Positions 33,497 to 41,048 of a stretch of 41,088 bases of DNA are shown piece after piece. This stretch comes from Deltaproteobacteria bacterium (lineage in GTDB: Bacteria; Desulfobacterota; JAENJC01): contig JAUSKU010000011.1 of the NCBI GenBank assembly GCA_030646755.1, positions 1 to 41,088 on the forward strand, written 5' to 3'. Both the position numbers and the translations under genes were made by a program. The notes beneath the pieces were generated by a model. It was not told where the DNA came from and did not search any database. It saw only the letters and a list, made by a program, of their open reading frames with translations. Each line of letters starts with the position of its first letter. Within the stretch, counting starts at the first letter, position 1.

Positions 33497-34274
33497 TTTC
33501 CCTCTCCATAAATGGCCTCACAATCTCATTGTATTCCTTCGTATATCTAAGGAACATGGTGAAGTACCTCTCTATCTCCTCTTTATCAGCCATTCCCTTC
33601 AGTATGTCGAGGAGTCCTTCTATCTGCGCCGTGTCCCTTATCCCGAAGCATCCATAGCATGGGGAGCCACCGCTTACGCATATTGCGCCGCATCCACCCT
33701 GAGTTACAGGGCCGAGGCATGGTTTCCCGTTTATGAGGCGGCAGGGGTTCCCTGCCAGCTTGCACTGGAAACATACAGAATAACCTCTATAGGCAGGTTT
33801 CTTGCCGCTTAGAAGCTCCTCCATGACCCTTACTATTTCATTCTCATCCACCGGGCAGCCATGGATGAGAAAATCCACCTTGACATAGGAAGTGAGGGGA
33901 AGGGAGTCTATCCCCCTTGGTTTGTACTGAGGGCCGTAAATCTTATTGTACCACTTGGCCCTTTCCTTCTGATCCATGATGGCCGGGATTCCGCCCATGG
34001 TGGCGCATGTCCCGAACCCTATCAGATGAGTAGACCTCTCCCTCAGCAATTTCAAAAGGTCTATCTCGTCCTGAGTGATGGGGCACCCCTCTATCAAGAC
34101 GAGATCAAACCGATCCATCCGGTTCTTTTCTTGCCCAAGTCTCCAGTTGACTATCTCCACCCTTTCCAGAAGGGCCAGGAGCCTTTCCCTGAGGGAGACC
34201 AGTTTCACCTGGCAGCCCTCGCAGTCTGTGAAGTCGAAGATGCCGACCTTTAGTTTTTTTGCTTCTCTTTGCAC
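33489..34274 (-). CDS. hydD: [NiFe] hydrogenase small (delta) subunit
   Basis: A 261-residue electron-transfer subunit with no signal peptide. The proximal cluster motif D-C18-E-G-C21 is at the N-terminus, followed by G-T-C-A near 93 and G-C-P near 138, then a Cys-rich segment (about 165-215) able to hold two more [4Fe-4S] clusters. This matches group 3 small subunits of the cytoplasmic sulfhydrogenase type. The start is GTG at 34274 with GAGGG nine bases upstream. The 124-base gap to gamma is filled by the inverted repeat at 34291-34379, whereas the other subunit genes overlap. Confidence 0.92.
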   Translation of the reverse strand: MQREAKKLKVGIFDFTDCEGCQVKLVSLRERLLALLERVEIVNWRLGQEKNRMDRFDLVLIEGCPITQDEIDLLKLLRERSTHLIGFGTCATMGGIPAIMDQKERAKWYNKIYGPQYKPRGIDSLPLTSYVKVDFLIHGCPVDENEIVRVMEELLSGKKPAYRGYSVCFQCKLAGNPCRLINGKPCLGPVTQGGCGAICVSGGSPCYGCFGIRDTAQIEGLLDILKGMADKEEIERYFTMFLRYTKEYNEIVRPFMERENG

Positions 34275-34290
34275 CTGAAAATACCCTCTT

Positions 34291-34379
34291 TACCCCATCC
34301 CCACCCTAACCCTCCCCTTGAAGTGGAGGGAACGAAAAAGTTTCCTCTCCCTCAGGGAGAGGATTAAGGTGAGGGTGGG
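34291..34379. repeat. Compound family A repeat between hydrogenase gamma and delta (right arm of the long inverted pair)
   Basis: The near-identical inverted partner of 30768-30854. The similarity appears to run on past the hairpins: after an eight-base difference both continue with GGGTATTTT and AGG(A/T)GCAAAG, up to the hydG ribosome site and the delta GTG start. The pair encloses hydG, alpha and delta. Confidence 0.9.
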
Positions 34380-34398
34380 CCTTGGGGAACAGTCCCAT

Positions 34399-35223
34399 TT
34401 AATCCCAGTTCTTGTCTATCTCATCAAAATTATATACAGGTCCATCTATGCAGACGTAGCTGTCCCCTGTTACGCAGTGCTGGCACTTCCCTATCCCGCA
34501 CTGCATCTTCCTTTCAAGGCTGACGTATATCCGCCTGTCTGAGATGCCAAGGGGCCTCAGTATCCTCTCAAGGGCAGTCATCATCGGGCCAGGCCCGCAC
34601 ATGGTGGCAACGGCATTTAGAGGGTTTATCTCTATATCCTTTACCATCTCCGATACCAGCCCCACATGTCCTTTCCATTCAGGAGAAGGATGGTCTACGG
34701 TAAGGAGGATATTTATATGACGCCCCCAGGTATCGAGCCTCTTCCTGGCCAAAATATCCTCTGGAGTTGCTGCGCCATAAAGGAGGTATACCCTCCCAAA
34801 CCTCTCCCTTTTTTGAATGATATATTCTATCAGGGCAGCGATTGGGGGTATCCCACACCCGCCGGAGACCATCACCACGTCCTTCCCCTCAAAAGAACTA
34901 ATAGGGAAGCCGTTTCCGTAAGGCCCCCTGATTGTCATTTCATCCCCTACGTTTAGTCTGTGCAGGGCATTGGTAACAACCCCGACCTTTCTGACCAGTA
35001 TCTCCATGAAGCTGTCTTCGTAGGGGGATGATAGTATACCAATAGGTGATTCCCCATAACCCCATACCCCTGCCATGACAAACTGGCCAGGTATAAAGGT
35101 AAGCCCGCCGTGGTTTTTGGCAAAGCGCCCCCTATCTTTTTTAAACCTGAAGAGCCTCACGTTTTCCGAAAGCTCCTCTATCCTTGTTACCCTGGCCCTT
35201 ATCGGAGCATAAAGATTTTTCAT
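34399..35223 (-). CDS. hydG_gamma: Hydrogenase gamma subunit: FAD/NAD(P)H oxidoreductase with [2Fe-2S] site
   Basis: A 274-residue ferredoxin-NADP reductase-like subunit. The FAD-binding beta barrel (about 5-105) is followed by an NAD(P) domain with G-P-Y-G-N-G-F-P near 100 and V-S-G-G-C-G-I-P-P near 118. The C-terminal C-G-I-G-K-C-Q-H-C and C-I-D-G-P-V motif holds a [2Fe-2S] cluster as in dihydroorotate dehydrogenase electron-transfer subunits. It passes electrons between NAD(P)H and the beta/delta clusters. It overlaps beta as ATGA (35220-35223). The symbol here only means gamma subunit and must not be confused with the maturase HydG. Confidence 0.88.
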   Translation of the reverse strand: MKNLYAPIRARVTRIEELSENVRLFRFKKDRGRFAKNHGGLTFIPGQFVMAGVWGYGESPIGILSSPYEDSFMEILVRKVGVVTNALHRLNVGDEMTIRGPYGNGFPISSFEGKDVVMVSGGCGIPPIAALIEYIIQKRERFGRVYLLYGAATPEDILARKRLDTWGRHINILLTVDHPSPEWKGHVGLVSEMVKDIEINPLNAVATMCGPGPMMTALERILRPLGISDRRIYVSLERKMQCGIGKCQHCVTGDSYVCIDGPVYNFDEIDKNWD

Positions 35224-36227
35224 CCGCAGGCCTCCCGGTAATCCTTGACTATCCCTAGAAGCTCCTTTTCTATGTCGATCCTAGCCGGGCAGTATGTCTG
35301 GCACCTTCCACAGGCGACGCACTGGGACTTTCCATATTCCTTATAACCTCTCACGAACTTATGGTAGTACCAGTTATAATACCTCTTCTTCTGTGACGGA
35401 TGGTGGTCGTATCCGCCTGCAATCCTTGCGAATCCCGGGAGTGTGCAGGCATCCCATTTCCTGCATCTCGTACATGTGGAGCCATCGAGGGAGACACTGT
35501 TTTCCATGGAAAAGCAGTGGCAGATGGGACAGACGTATGTGCATATCCCGCAGCCTATGCACCTTTTCCCAAGCTCCTCCCAGACAGGATGCCCTTCGGC
35601 GCGGGACCACTTCACAGCCTCTGCCAGGGTCTCAGGGTCCAGGAGGAGCTTCCTGAGTTCCTCCATCACCTGATTCCCTTCCCCTTTGTGAGGGAGGATA
35701 TCCTGTTTCTTGAAGAACCTCCCCTTAACAATCTTTTTACCAGCCTGAGTAAGAGGGATAGCCCTGTAAAGCTCATCATCCATCCTCTCCAGGATCAGAT
35801 CCCCGCCGGGAGGAGCATGGACGCTCTCATCCGTCACGCCAACCAATATGCTCCTCGACCTCCTCTTCCAATAGAAGTAATCCGGATGGGGGGTTGACAT
35901 GATCTCGTCAAGCTGGGTTATCGCCTCCAGGTCCCTGAGACTAAGCCCGAAGATGAGGAGTTTCTTGCTGGTGATCGATGGCGTCCTTACACCTTTACCC
36001 GAATAGGTGAAGAGGATCTCCTCCGGAGGGAAGAGATACTTCTTTGGCGGGAGTATTGTGACCTTGTATCCTAATACAAGGCATTCCGGATCTTTCAGGT
36101 CATCAAATACAACCTCCCCGTTTCTTTCCTGGGGGGCGATTATGCTGTAATCACTGGATAGAATTTTTAAAAGGCTTGGAATACTATTTCTTTCAATAAC
36201 CGGTTCCATTTTATAATTCTTTATCAT
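35220..36227 (-). CDS. hydB: Hydrogenase beta subunit: 4Fe-4S ferredoxin-type protein (HydB/AsrA-like)
   Basis: A 335-residue iron-sulfur protein with an N-terminal domain typical of sulfhydrogenase beta and anaerobic sulfite reductase subunit A, then two [4Fe-4S] binding sites: C-I-G-C-G-I-C-T-Y-V-C-P near 220 and C-V-A-C-G-R-C-Q-T-Y-C-P near 303. With gamma it carries electrons to NAD(P) or possibly polysulfide. First gene of the beta-gamma-delta-alpha operon. No clear ribosome site precedes the ATG at 36227; the ATG at 36209 is an alternative. Confidence 0.88.
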   Translation of the reverse strand: MIKNYKMEPVIERNSIPSLLKILSSDYSIIAPQERNGEVVFDDLKDPECLVLGYKVTILPPKKYLFPPEEILFTYSGKGVRTPSITSKKLLIFGLSLRDLEAITQLDEIMSTPHPDYFYWKRRSRSILVGVTDESVHAPPGGDLILERMDDELYRAIPLTQAGKKIVKGRFFKKQDILPHKGEGNQVMEELRKLLLDPETLAEAVKWSRAEGHPVWEELGKRCIGCGICTYVCPICHCFSMENSVSLDGSTCTRCRKWDACTLPGFARIAGGYDHHPSQKKRYYNWYYHKFVRGYKEYGKSQCVACGRCQTYCPARIDIEKELLGIVKDYREACG

Positions 36228-36256
36228 AAAAACAGTAGGGGCGCAAAGCTATTTCA

Positions 36257-36281
36257 TTTCATGGTGGTGCGGGTCATGAAA
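36257..36281. promoter_or_regulatory. Dyad TTTCATG-N11-CATGAAA in the divergent hydB-miaB region
   Basis: A perfect 7-base inverted repeat with an 11-base spacer, just upstream of the miaB -35 and 30 bases upstream of hydB. Its size and place fit an operator for a dimeric regulator acting on either or both divergent genes. The regulator is unknown. Confidence 0.4.
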
Positions 36282-36285
36282 GCCG

Positions 36286-36314
36286 TTGACTTTCCTCCTA
36301 AAACCCATTAAAAT
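36286..36314 (+). promoter_or_regulatory. Sigma-70-type promoter for miaB
   Basis: TTGACT (36286-36291), a 17-base spacer and TAAAAT (36309-36314), 5/6 matches in each hexamer. The expected start is about 36321, about 19 bases ahead of the miaB TTG. Confidence 0.6.
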
Positions 36315-36339
36315 TTAGACTTCGTGGAGGTAGCCGGGA

Positions 36340-37671
36340 TTGGACCAGGAAAGATACTTGTTTGTTGAGACCCAGGGCTGTCAGATGAACGACAGCGACT
36401 CTGAGAAGATAGCCGGTCTCCTGGCAGGGCATAACTACATGCCCACTGCTGATAAGGAAAAGGCAGACCTTATAATCCTTAATACATGCAGCGTTAGAAA
36501 CAAGGCTGAGCATAAGGTGTACAGCTATCTCGGGACCCTCCGGCCATACAAAGAGAAGAAGCCTGAGCTGATTATAGGGGTCGGCGGGTGCGTTGCCCAG
36601 CAAAAGGGGGAGAGCCTCCTGAAGAGGGTTCCATATCTGGACATAGTCTTCGGCACTCACAATATCCATAAGCTCCCAGAGCTTATTGATAACGCAAGGG
36701 TAAGGAATGAAAGGGCCTCCGAGACAAGATTTTATGAAGGAGAGCCGGAGATATTCCTTGATCCTGTGCTTGCGAGGCCGGCTGATCTTGGGACAGGCAA
36801 GGTAACGGGCCTTGTAACGGTCATGCTCGGATGCGACAACTTCTGCTCTTACTGCATAGTCCCGTATGTCAGGGGGAGGGAGATAAGCAGGCCCAGCGCA
36901 GATATCATAAGGGAGATAGAGGGGCTTGTTGAAACAGGAGTCAAGGAGGTTACCCTTATAGGGCAGAATGTGAACTCCTATGAAGGGGGAGTTGGAGAGG
37001 ATACAGACTTTCCTTCTCTTCTATCTGAGATAAACAGCATAGATGGGTTAAAGAGGATCAGGTTTATGACCTCCCACCCCAAGGACCTTTCCGAGTCACT
37101 GATAGATTCTTTTTGCAGTCTTTCCAAGCTTTGCGAGCATACCCATCTCCCGGTCCAGTCAGGGTCCGACATTATACTTGAAAGGATGAACAGGGGATAC
37201 AGCAGGGATGCCTATCTAAAGAAGGTTCAGGCCCTCAGGGGAAAATCTCCTGAGATGGCCATAACATCGGATATAATAGTGGGCTTCCCCGGAGAGACTG
37301 ATGCTGACTTCGATGATACGATGGATATGACAGAGAGGGTAAGGTACGACGCCCTGTTTGCCTTCAAGTATTCTCCAAGGCCTGAGACAAGGGCGGCAGG
37401 CATGACTGACCAGGTGCCGGAGGATATAAAAGAGAGGAGACTAACGGCTCTTTTTGATAAACAGAGGGAGATATCTCTTGAGAAGAACCGGGAATACGAA
37501 GGAAGGATTGTGGAGGTACTTCTGGAGGGCAGAGACCCTGAGAGGCTTTCAGGGAAGAGCAGGGCCTTTAAGACCGTATATCTGAAAGGGGATGAGAGAC
37601 TGGTTGGTGAGACGGTGATGGCCAGGATAACAAAGGGCTCGGCTAATTCCCTGACGGGAGAGATTATTTAA
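36340..37671 (+). CDS. miaB: tRNA-2-methylthio-N6-dimethylallyladenosine synthase
   Basis: A 443-residue radical-SAM methylthiotransferase acting on A37 of tRNAs. The N-terminal UPF0004 domain has Q-G-C-Q-M-N near residue 13, N-T-C-S-V-R near 49 and G-G-C-V-A-Q near 85 for the auxiliary cluster. The radical-SAM motif C-D-N-F-C-S-Y-C is near 165 and a TRAM domain ends the protein (about 380-443). The start is TTG at 36340, supported by GGAGG (about 36326-36330) nine bases upstream. It heads the miaB-DUF151 pair with its own promoter. Confidence 0.96.
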   Translation: MDQERYLFVETQGCQMNDSDSEKIAGLLAGHNYMPTADKEKADLIILNTCSVRNKAEHKVYSYLGTLRPYKEKKPELIIGVGGCVAQQKGESLLKRVPYLDIVFGTHNIHKLPELIDNARVRNERASETRFYEGEPEIFLDPVLARPADLGTGKVTGLVTVMLGCDNFCSYCIVPYVRGREISRPSADIIREIEGLVETGVKEVTLIGQNVNSYEGGVGEDTDFPSLLSEINSIDGLKRIRFMTSHPKDLSESLIDSFCSLSKLCEHTHLPVQSGSDIILERMNRGYSRDAYLKKVQALRGKSPEMAITSDIIVGFPGETDADFDDTMDMTERVRYDALFAFKYSPRPETRAAGMTDQVPEDIKERRLTALFDKQREISLEKNREYEGRIVEVLLEGRDPERLSGKSRAFKTVYLKGDERLVGETVMARITKGSANSLTGEII

Positions 37672-37680
37672 GAGGTATCA

Positions 37681-38187
37681 ATGAAAGAGGAAGTTTACAG
37701 AGAGATGGAGGTAAAGGGGCTTACCCTTGATCCCCTCTCCAGCATGCCCATAATATTATTGAAGGAAGTGGCCGGCCGCCAGACCATCCCTATATGGATC
37801 GGGATCCTTGAGGCAAGTGCCATAGCTGCCGAATTGGAGAAGATAACCCTTTCAAGGCCGATGACCCATGACCTTCTCAATAATATTATTTATACCCTTG
37901 GGGCTCAGGTCATACGGATTGAGGTCAATGACATCAAGGATAATACCTTTTACGCCACCGTATTCCTGAAGAAGGGAAGGGGGAAAAAAGAGATTGCCGT
38001 AGACGCAAGACCCAGCGATGCCATAGCCCTTGCCTTAAGGTCGGATTCCCCTATCTTTGTGAGCAAGAAGGTTATAGAGCGTTCCCGGAGGATAGACCTT
38101 TCCGGCAAAGCCGGGGCTGAAAAGGGGAATTGGGAAGGTGTTCTTGAAAAGCTATCCCCCGAGCACTTTGGTAAATATAAGATGTAG
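37681..38187 (+). CDS. Bifunctional nuclease family protein (DUF151/BFN)
   Basis: A 168-residue DUF151 protein: L-P-I-W-I-G-like (I-P-I-W-I-G) near 37, R-P-M-T-H-D-L-L near 58, and D-A-R-P-S-D-A-I-A-L-A-L near 106. Plant and Thermotoga members are reported as nucleases with a mixed DNA/RNA substrate range. It starts nine bases after miaB with AGAGGT upstream, an arrangement common in several phyla. The C-terminal about 35 residues are less conserved. Confidence 0.9.
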   Translation: MKEEVYREMEVKGLTLDPLSSMPIILLKEVAGRQTIPIWIGILEASAIAAELEKITLSRPMTHDLLNNIIYTLGAQVIRIEVNDIKDNTFYATVFLKKGRGKKEIAVDARPSDAIALALRSDSPIFVSKKVIERSRRIDLSGKAGAEKGNWEGVLEKLSPEHFGKYKM

Positions 38188-38193
38188 TAAATA

Positions 38194-38227
38194 ATAGGTA
38201 AAGGTAAAGCAGTTCTCTACCTCTACC
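38194..38227. repeat. Inverted repeat AGGTAAAGGTA...TACCTCTACCT
   Basis: A short hairpin-forming sequence between the DUF151 gene and the response regulator. No U-run follows, so it is not a standard terminator. It may slow or partly end transcription between the two gene pairs. Confidence 0.5.
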
Positions 38228-38247
38228 TGTTCTTATAAGGGGTTCGT

Positions 38248-40176
38248 ATGGCCAGAGGCAAGATACTTGCCGTAGATGATGAGAGGTTTTTCAGGAAGCT
38301 TTACAGCGACATATTATCCCATGAAGGGTATAAGGTTGTGACCGCTGAGAGTGGCGAAGAGGCCCTGCAGCTCTTTGCCAGGGAGCCTTTTGATATAGTT
38401 ATAACCGACATGGCAATGAAGGGGATGAGCGGCCTTGAGACTATGGAGGCCATAAAGAGGGTTAACCCGAGCCAGGATGTCGTTATAGTTACCGGCATTG
38501 GCGATGTCCAAACGGCTGTGAACGCCATGAAGATGGGTGTCACAGACTATGTCCTGAAGCCGATAGATCCCGATAATTTCCTTCACCTCATAAGAACTAT
38601 ACTTGAGAAGCAGAATCTGGTTGCCGAACACGGCAAACTGATTTCAGAGAACCTGGAGTATTTTGGCATCCTGTCCGTATATCAGAGGTGCCTCAGGATC
38701 CTTTCGATACTGGACATGGAAAGGCTTCTGGACCTCATCCTTGACTCTGTCATGTCCGAGACTAACGCCCAGGGTGGCGTCCTATGGCTCCTTTTACCCG
38801 AAAACCATGATGCCTTAAGACTTGCAACTGCTAGGGGTGTTGTTAACATAGCATCAGAGGCGGACACCATCCTCCTTTCTTCTCACAGTGAAGCGCAAAT
38901 GATAAATGCAGGGAAGCCGTTTTACGAGACATCTTATGAGGGAAAGGAGGTTAACGAGGGTGTCTTCTATGTCCCACTGAAGCTGGATGAAAAGGTCATC
39001 GGGTTGATGAAGATCTCAGATAAACTGGACAGGGATCGGTTTGAGGTAAGGGACCTGATGGTGGCAAAGACCATAGCCGGGTTTGCGGCCATAGCAGTTG
39101 GGAATGCCTTGAAGGTTAAGGAGATAGAGTATAAGGGGTTCAAAGATACGAAGACAAATACATACCATATTAACTACTTCACCGATTACTTGATAAAAGA
39201 GATAATTAAGGCAGGGAGGTACAACAGGACATTTTCGATACTTTACCTCAAGATAGAAAACTATCGCGAGCTCAAGGGGGAATTTAAGGATATTGTCCTG
39301 AATGAGGCGATCCAGGGGGTAATAAATACAACCCTCGGCGTCATAAGGGATGCGGACATCCTTGCCATGTTCAAAAATGACGAGTATTACGTTCTTCTTC
39401 CTGAAACCGATTACTTCGGTTCTCTAATGACTATAAGAAGGATCAACAACTTATTGAGGAAGAAGGTCTTTATAAGTGATATTAAAAAAAGCAGTACGAT
39501 GGAGATAGGAATCCGCTCGGTATCCTTCCCTAAAGACGGAACCGACCTCAGGACCCTCCTGGAGAATGTCAGAAAGAGGATGGAGGAGACCAAGAGGAGC
39601 CTCTATAATCGCTCCAGGTTCGGGGAGATGGGTTTCTGGAAGATATTCGACAAGCTCATAGGTGAAGAAGGAGACTACTCCATGGCCCTTAGTGAGGGGA
39701 AGGCCCCTGTAAAGGGTGAAAGGAAAGGGTTTGAGGATGATGAGGGAATGGGGCGGTTTATACTTTTTAACCCACAGATGCTCTCCCAGGTACAGGAGGT
39801 AATATTCGGGGAGATAGAGACGAATGCGGACAAGAGGGGGATACTGTACTTAGGGGCTAAGGATATGGAACAGTTTCTGACCTTTCTGAGGGGCCATTCA
39901 AAGATAGAAGGTTCTTCAGGGAAGAAGGTATTCCTCATAGGGGAGAAGGGGGATAACGGGTGGGATATGCCAAATGTCACCCCCGTATTTGTGAGCGGTG
40001 AAGAGATAGAGAAGGCTCACTTCCTGATATTCCTGAGTGTTGATTATGCCTATGCACTCCTTTCTAAAGAAAGGAGTGACGGGATGTATTACGGTTTTCA
40101 TACATCGGACCCGATCTTTGTTGAAAATATGATTGCAAAGCTTCAAGAGAACTATCACTTGCAGGTACAACTGTAA
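38248..40176 (+). CDS. Response regulator with REC, GAF and degenerate GGDEF domains
   Basis: A 642-residue protein. An intact receiver (about 1-120; D10, D11, phospho-acceptor D54, V-L-K-P near 103) is followed by a GAF domain (about 150-290), a GGDEF-fold domain (about 300-440) and a C-terminal region of about 170 residues (about 475-642) that I do not recognise. The cyclase signature is F-K-N-D-E-Y at 375-380 instead of G-G-D-E-F, so diguanylate cyclase activity is unlikely; it may bind a nucleotide or serve as a scaffold. No HK is adjacent; the hybrid kinase at 27.6 kb or others could phosphorylate it. Confidence 0.85.
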   Translation: MARGKILAVDDERFFRKLYSDILSHEGYKVVTAESGEEALQLFAREPFDIVITDMAMKGMSGLETMEAIKRVNPSQDVVIVTGIGDVQTAVNAMKMGVTDYVLKPIDPDNFLHLIRTILEKQNLVAEHGKLISENLEYFGILSVYQRCLRILSILDMERLLDLILDSVMSETNAQGGVLWLLLPENHDALRLATARGVVNIASEADTILLSSHSEAQMINAGKPFYETSYEGKEVNEGVFYVPLKLDEKVIGLMKISDKLDRDRFEVRDLMVAKTIAGFAAIAVGNALKVKEIEYKGFKDTKTNTYHINYFTDYLIKEIIKAGRYNRTFSILYLKIENYRELKGEFKDIVLNEAIQGVINTTLGVIRDADILAMFKNDEYYVLLPETDYFGSLMTIRRINNLLRKKVFISDIKKSSTMEIGIRSVSFPKDGTDLRTLLENVRKRMEETKRSLYNRSRFGEMGFWKIFDKLIGEEGDYSMALSEGKAPVKGERKGFEDDEGMGRFILFNPQMLSQVQEVIFGEIETNADKRGILYLGAKDMEQFLTFLRGHSKIEGSSGKKVFLIGEKGDNGWDMPNVTPVFVSGEEIEKAHFLIFLSVDYAYALLSKERSDGMYYGFHTSDPIFVENMIAKLQENYHLQVQL

Positions 40177-40183
40177 AGAAAGT

Positions 40184-40265
40184 GGTCGGTGGCCGATTGT
40201 CAGTGGTCAGTAAGATTAGTTAAAGAGTTATATACCGACCACCGGCCACTGACCACTGGTCACTG
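40184..40265. repeat. Family E inverted repeat (CAGTGGTCAGT / GTGGTCGGT)
   Basis: Arms GTGGTCGGTGGCC...CAGTGGTCAGT (40186-40211) and ACCGACCACCGGCCACTGACCACTGG (about 40234-40259), separated by an AT-rich loop. It is a large hairpin between the two response regulator genes, of a type often seen dispersed in intergenic DNA. Confidence 0.8.
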
Positions 40266-40280
40266 TTGAGGAATTTTTTC

Positions 40281-40952
40281 ATGGCTGATAATAAAAAGAT
40301 AATTATTGCGGATTCAGATAAAAAGGTTGTGACCTCCCTGAAAGGGGTGCTTAAGGCCAGGGGTTATGAGGTCATCACTGCCGATGACGGCGCCACTGCT
40401 CTCAATAAGGCCCTTTCTGAGATGCCGGCCATGGTCGTATTGTCGGTTACCCTCCCTGTAATAGACGGGATAAAGCTTTCCCAGATACTTCGCTCCAATC
40501 CGAGGGCTGAAGGCATTCCTTTCATTTTCCTTAGCGAATCCGACATTCAGATACCGCACTTCCAGAGTCACAAGGACACTCTCTTTATAAAACCTGTAAA
40601 CGTGGACGAGGTGGCTGCCCGCATATATTCCCTTTTTGAGAAGGTTGAAAGAACCAGGGAGGTTTCCAGGGAAGAGAAGATTATTGAGGGTGGCCTTTCC
40701 GAGATATCTCTCCCGGACCTCCTGCAGATGTTCAGCATGAACAAGAAGGAGGGAAGGCTCTCCCTCCAGAAGAACAAGGAGAGGGGTGAAATCTATATCC
40801 ATGATGGCAATATGGTAGATGCTGCCATAGGGGATATCAGCGGGGAGAAGGCCCTTTTCCGTATGCTTGCATGGAAAAACGGGAGTTTCAAATTTTTACC
40901 TACAGGGGTAAATGTACCTCAAAAAATAAGCAAACCAACCGATAATCGGTAG
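40281..40952 (+). CDS. Atypical response regulator: pseudo-receiver plus PATAN (DUF4388) domain
   Basis: A 223-residue protein. Residues about 5-120 have the receiver fold, but where the phospho-acceptor Asp belongs the sequence reads V-V-L-S55-V-T-L-P, so it probably cannot be phosphorylated; the lysine of I-K-P-V is kept. Residues about 140-215 are a DUF4388/PATAN domain (S-L-P-D-L-L-Q-M-F near 147, G-R-L-S-L, G-N-M-V-D-A), which mediates protein contacts in regulators of motility, development or envelope function. ATG 40281 with GAGGA upstream is preferred to a TTG at 40266. Downstream of the REC-GAF-GGDEF gene. Confidence 0.85.
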   Translation: MADNKKIIIADSDKKVVTSLKGVLKARGYEVITADDGATALNKALSEMPAMVVLSVTLPVIDGIKLSQILRSNPRAEGIPFIFLSESDIQIPHFQSHKDTLFIKPVNVDEVAARIYSLFEKVERTREVSREEKIIEGGLSEISLPDLLQMFSMNKKEGRLSLQKNKERGEIYIHDGNMVDAAIGDISGEKALFRMLAWKNGSFKFLPTGVNVPQKISKPTDNR

Positions 40953-41048
40953 CGTAACAGTTTAGTGGGTCTGTTATGCTTCCCAAACAGGCTTAGTTAT
41001 TGTACATTCACCCCTATTATACTTGTCTGACAAATTAAGGGGGTGAAT

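Noticed and set aside
29313..36227. An [FeFe] hydrogenase or HydF hidden in the locus
   Set aside because: No H-cluster cysteine motifs or HydF-type GTPase were seen in any frame; the catalytic subunit has the [NiFe] RxCGxC and DPCxxCxxH motifs.
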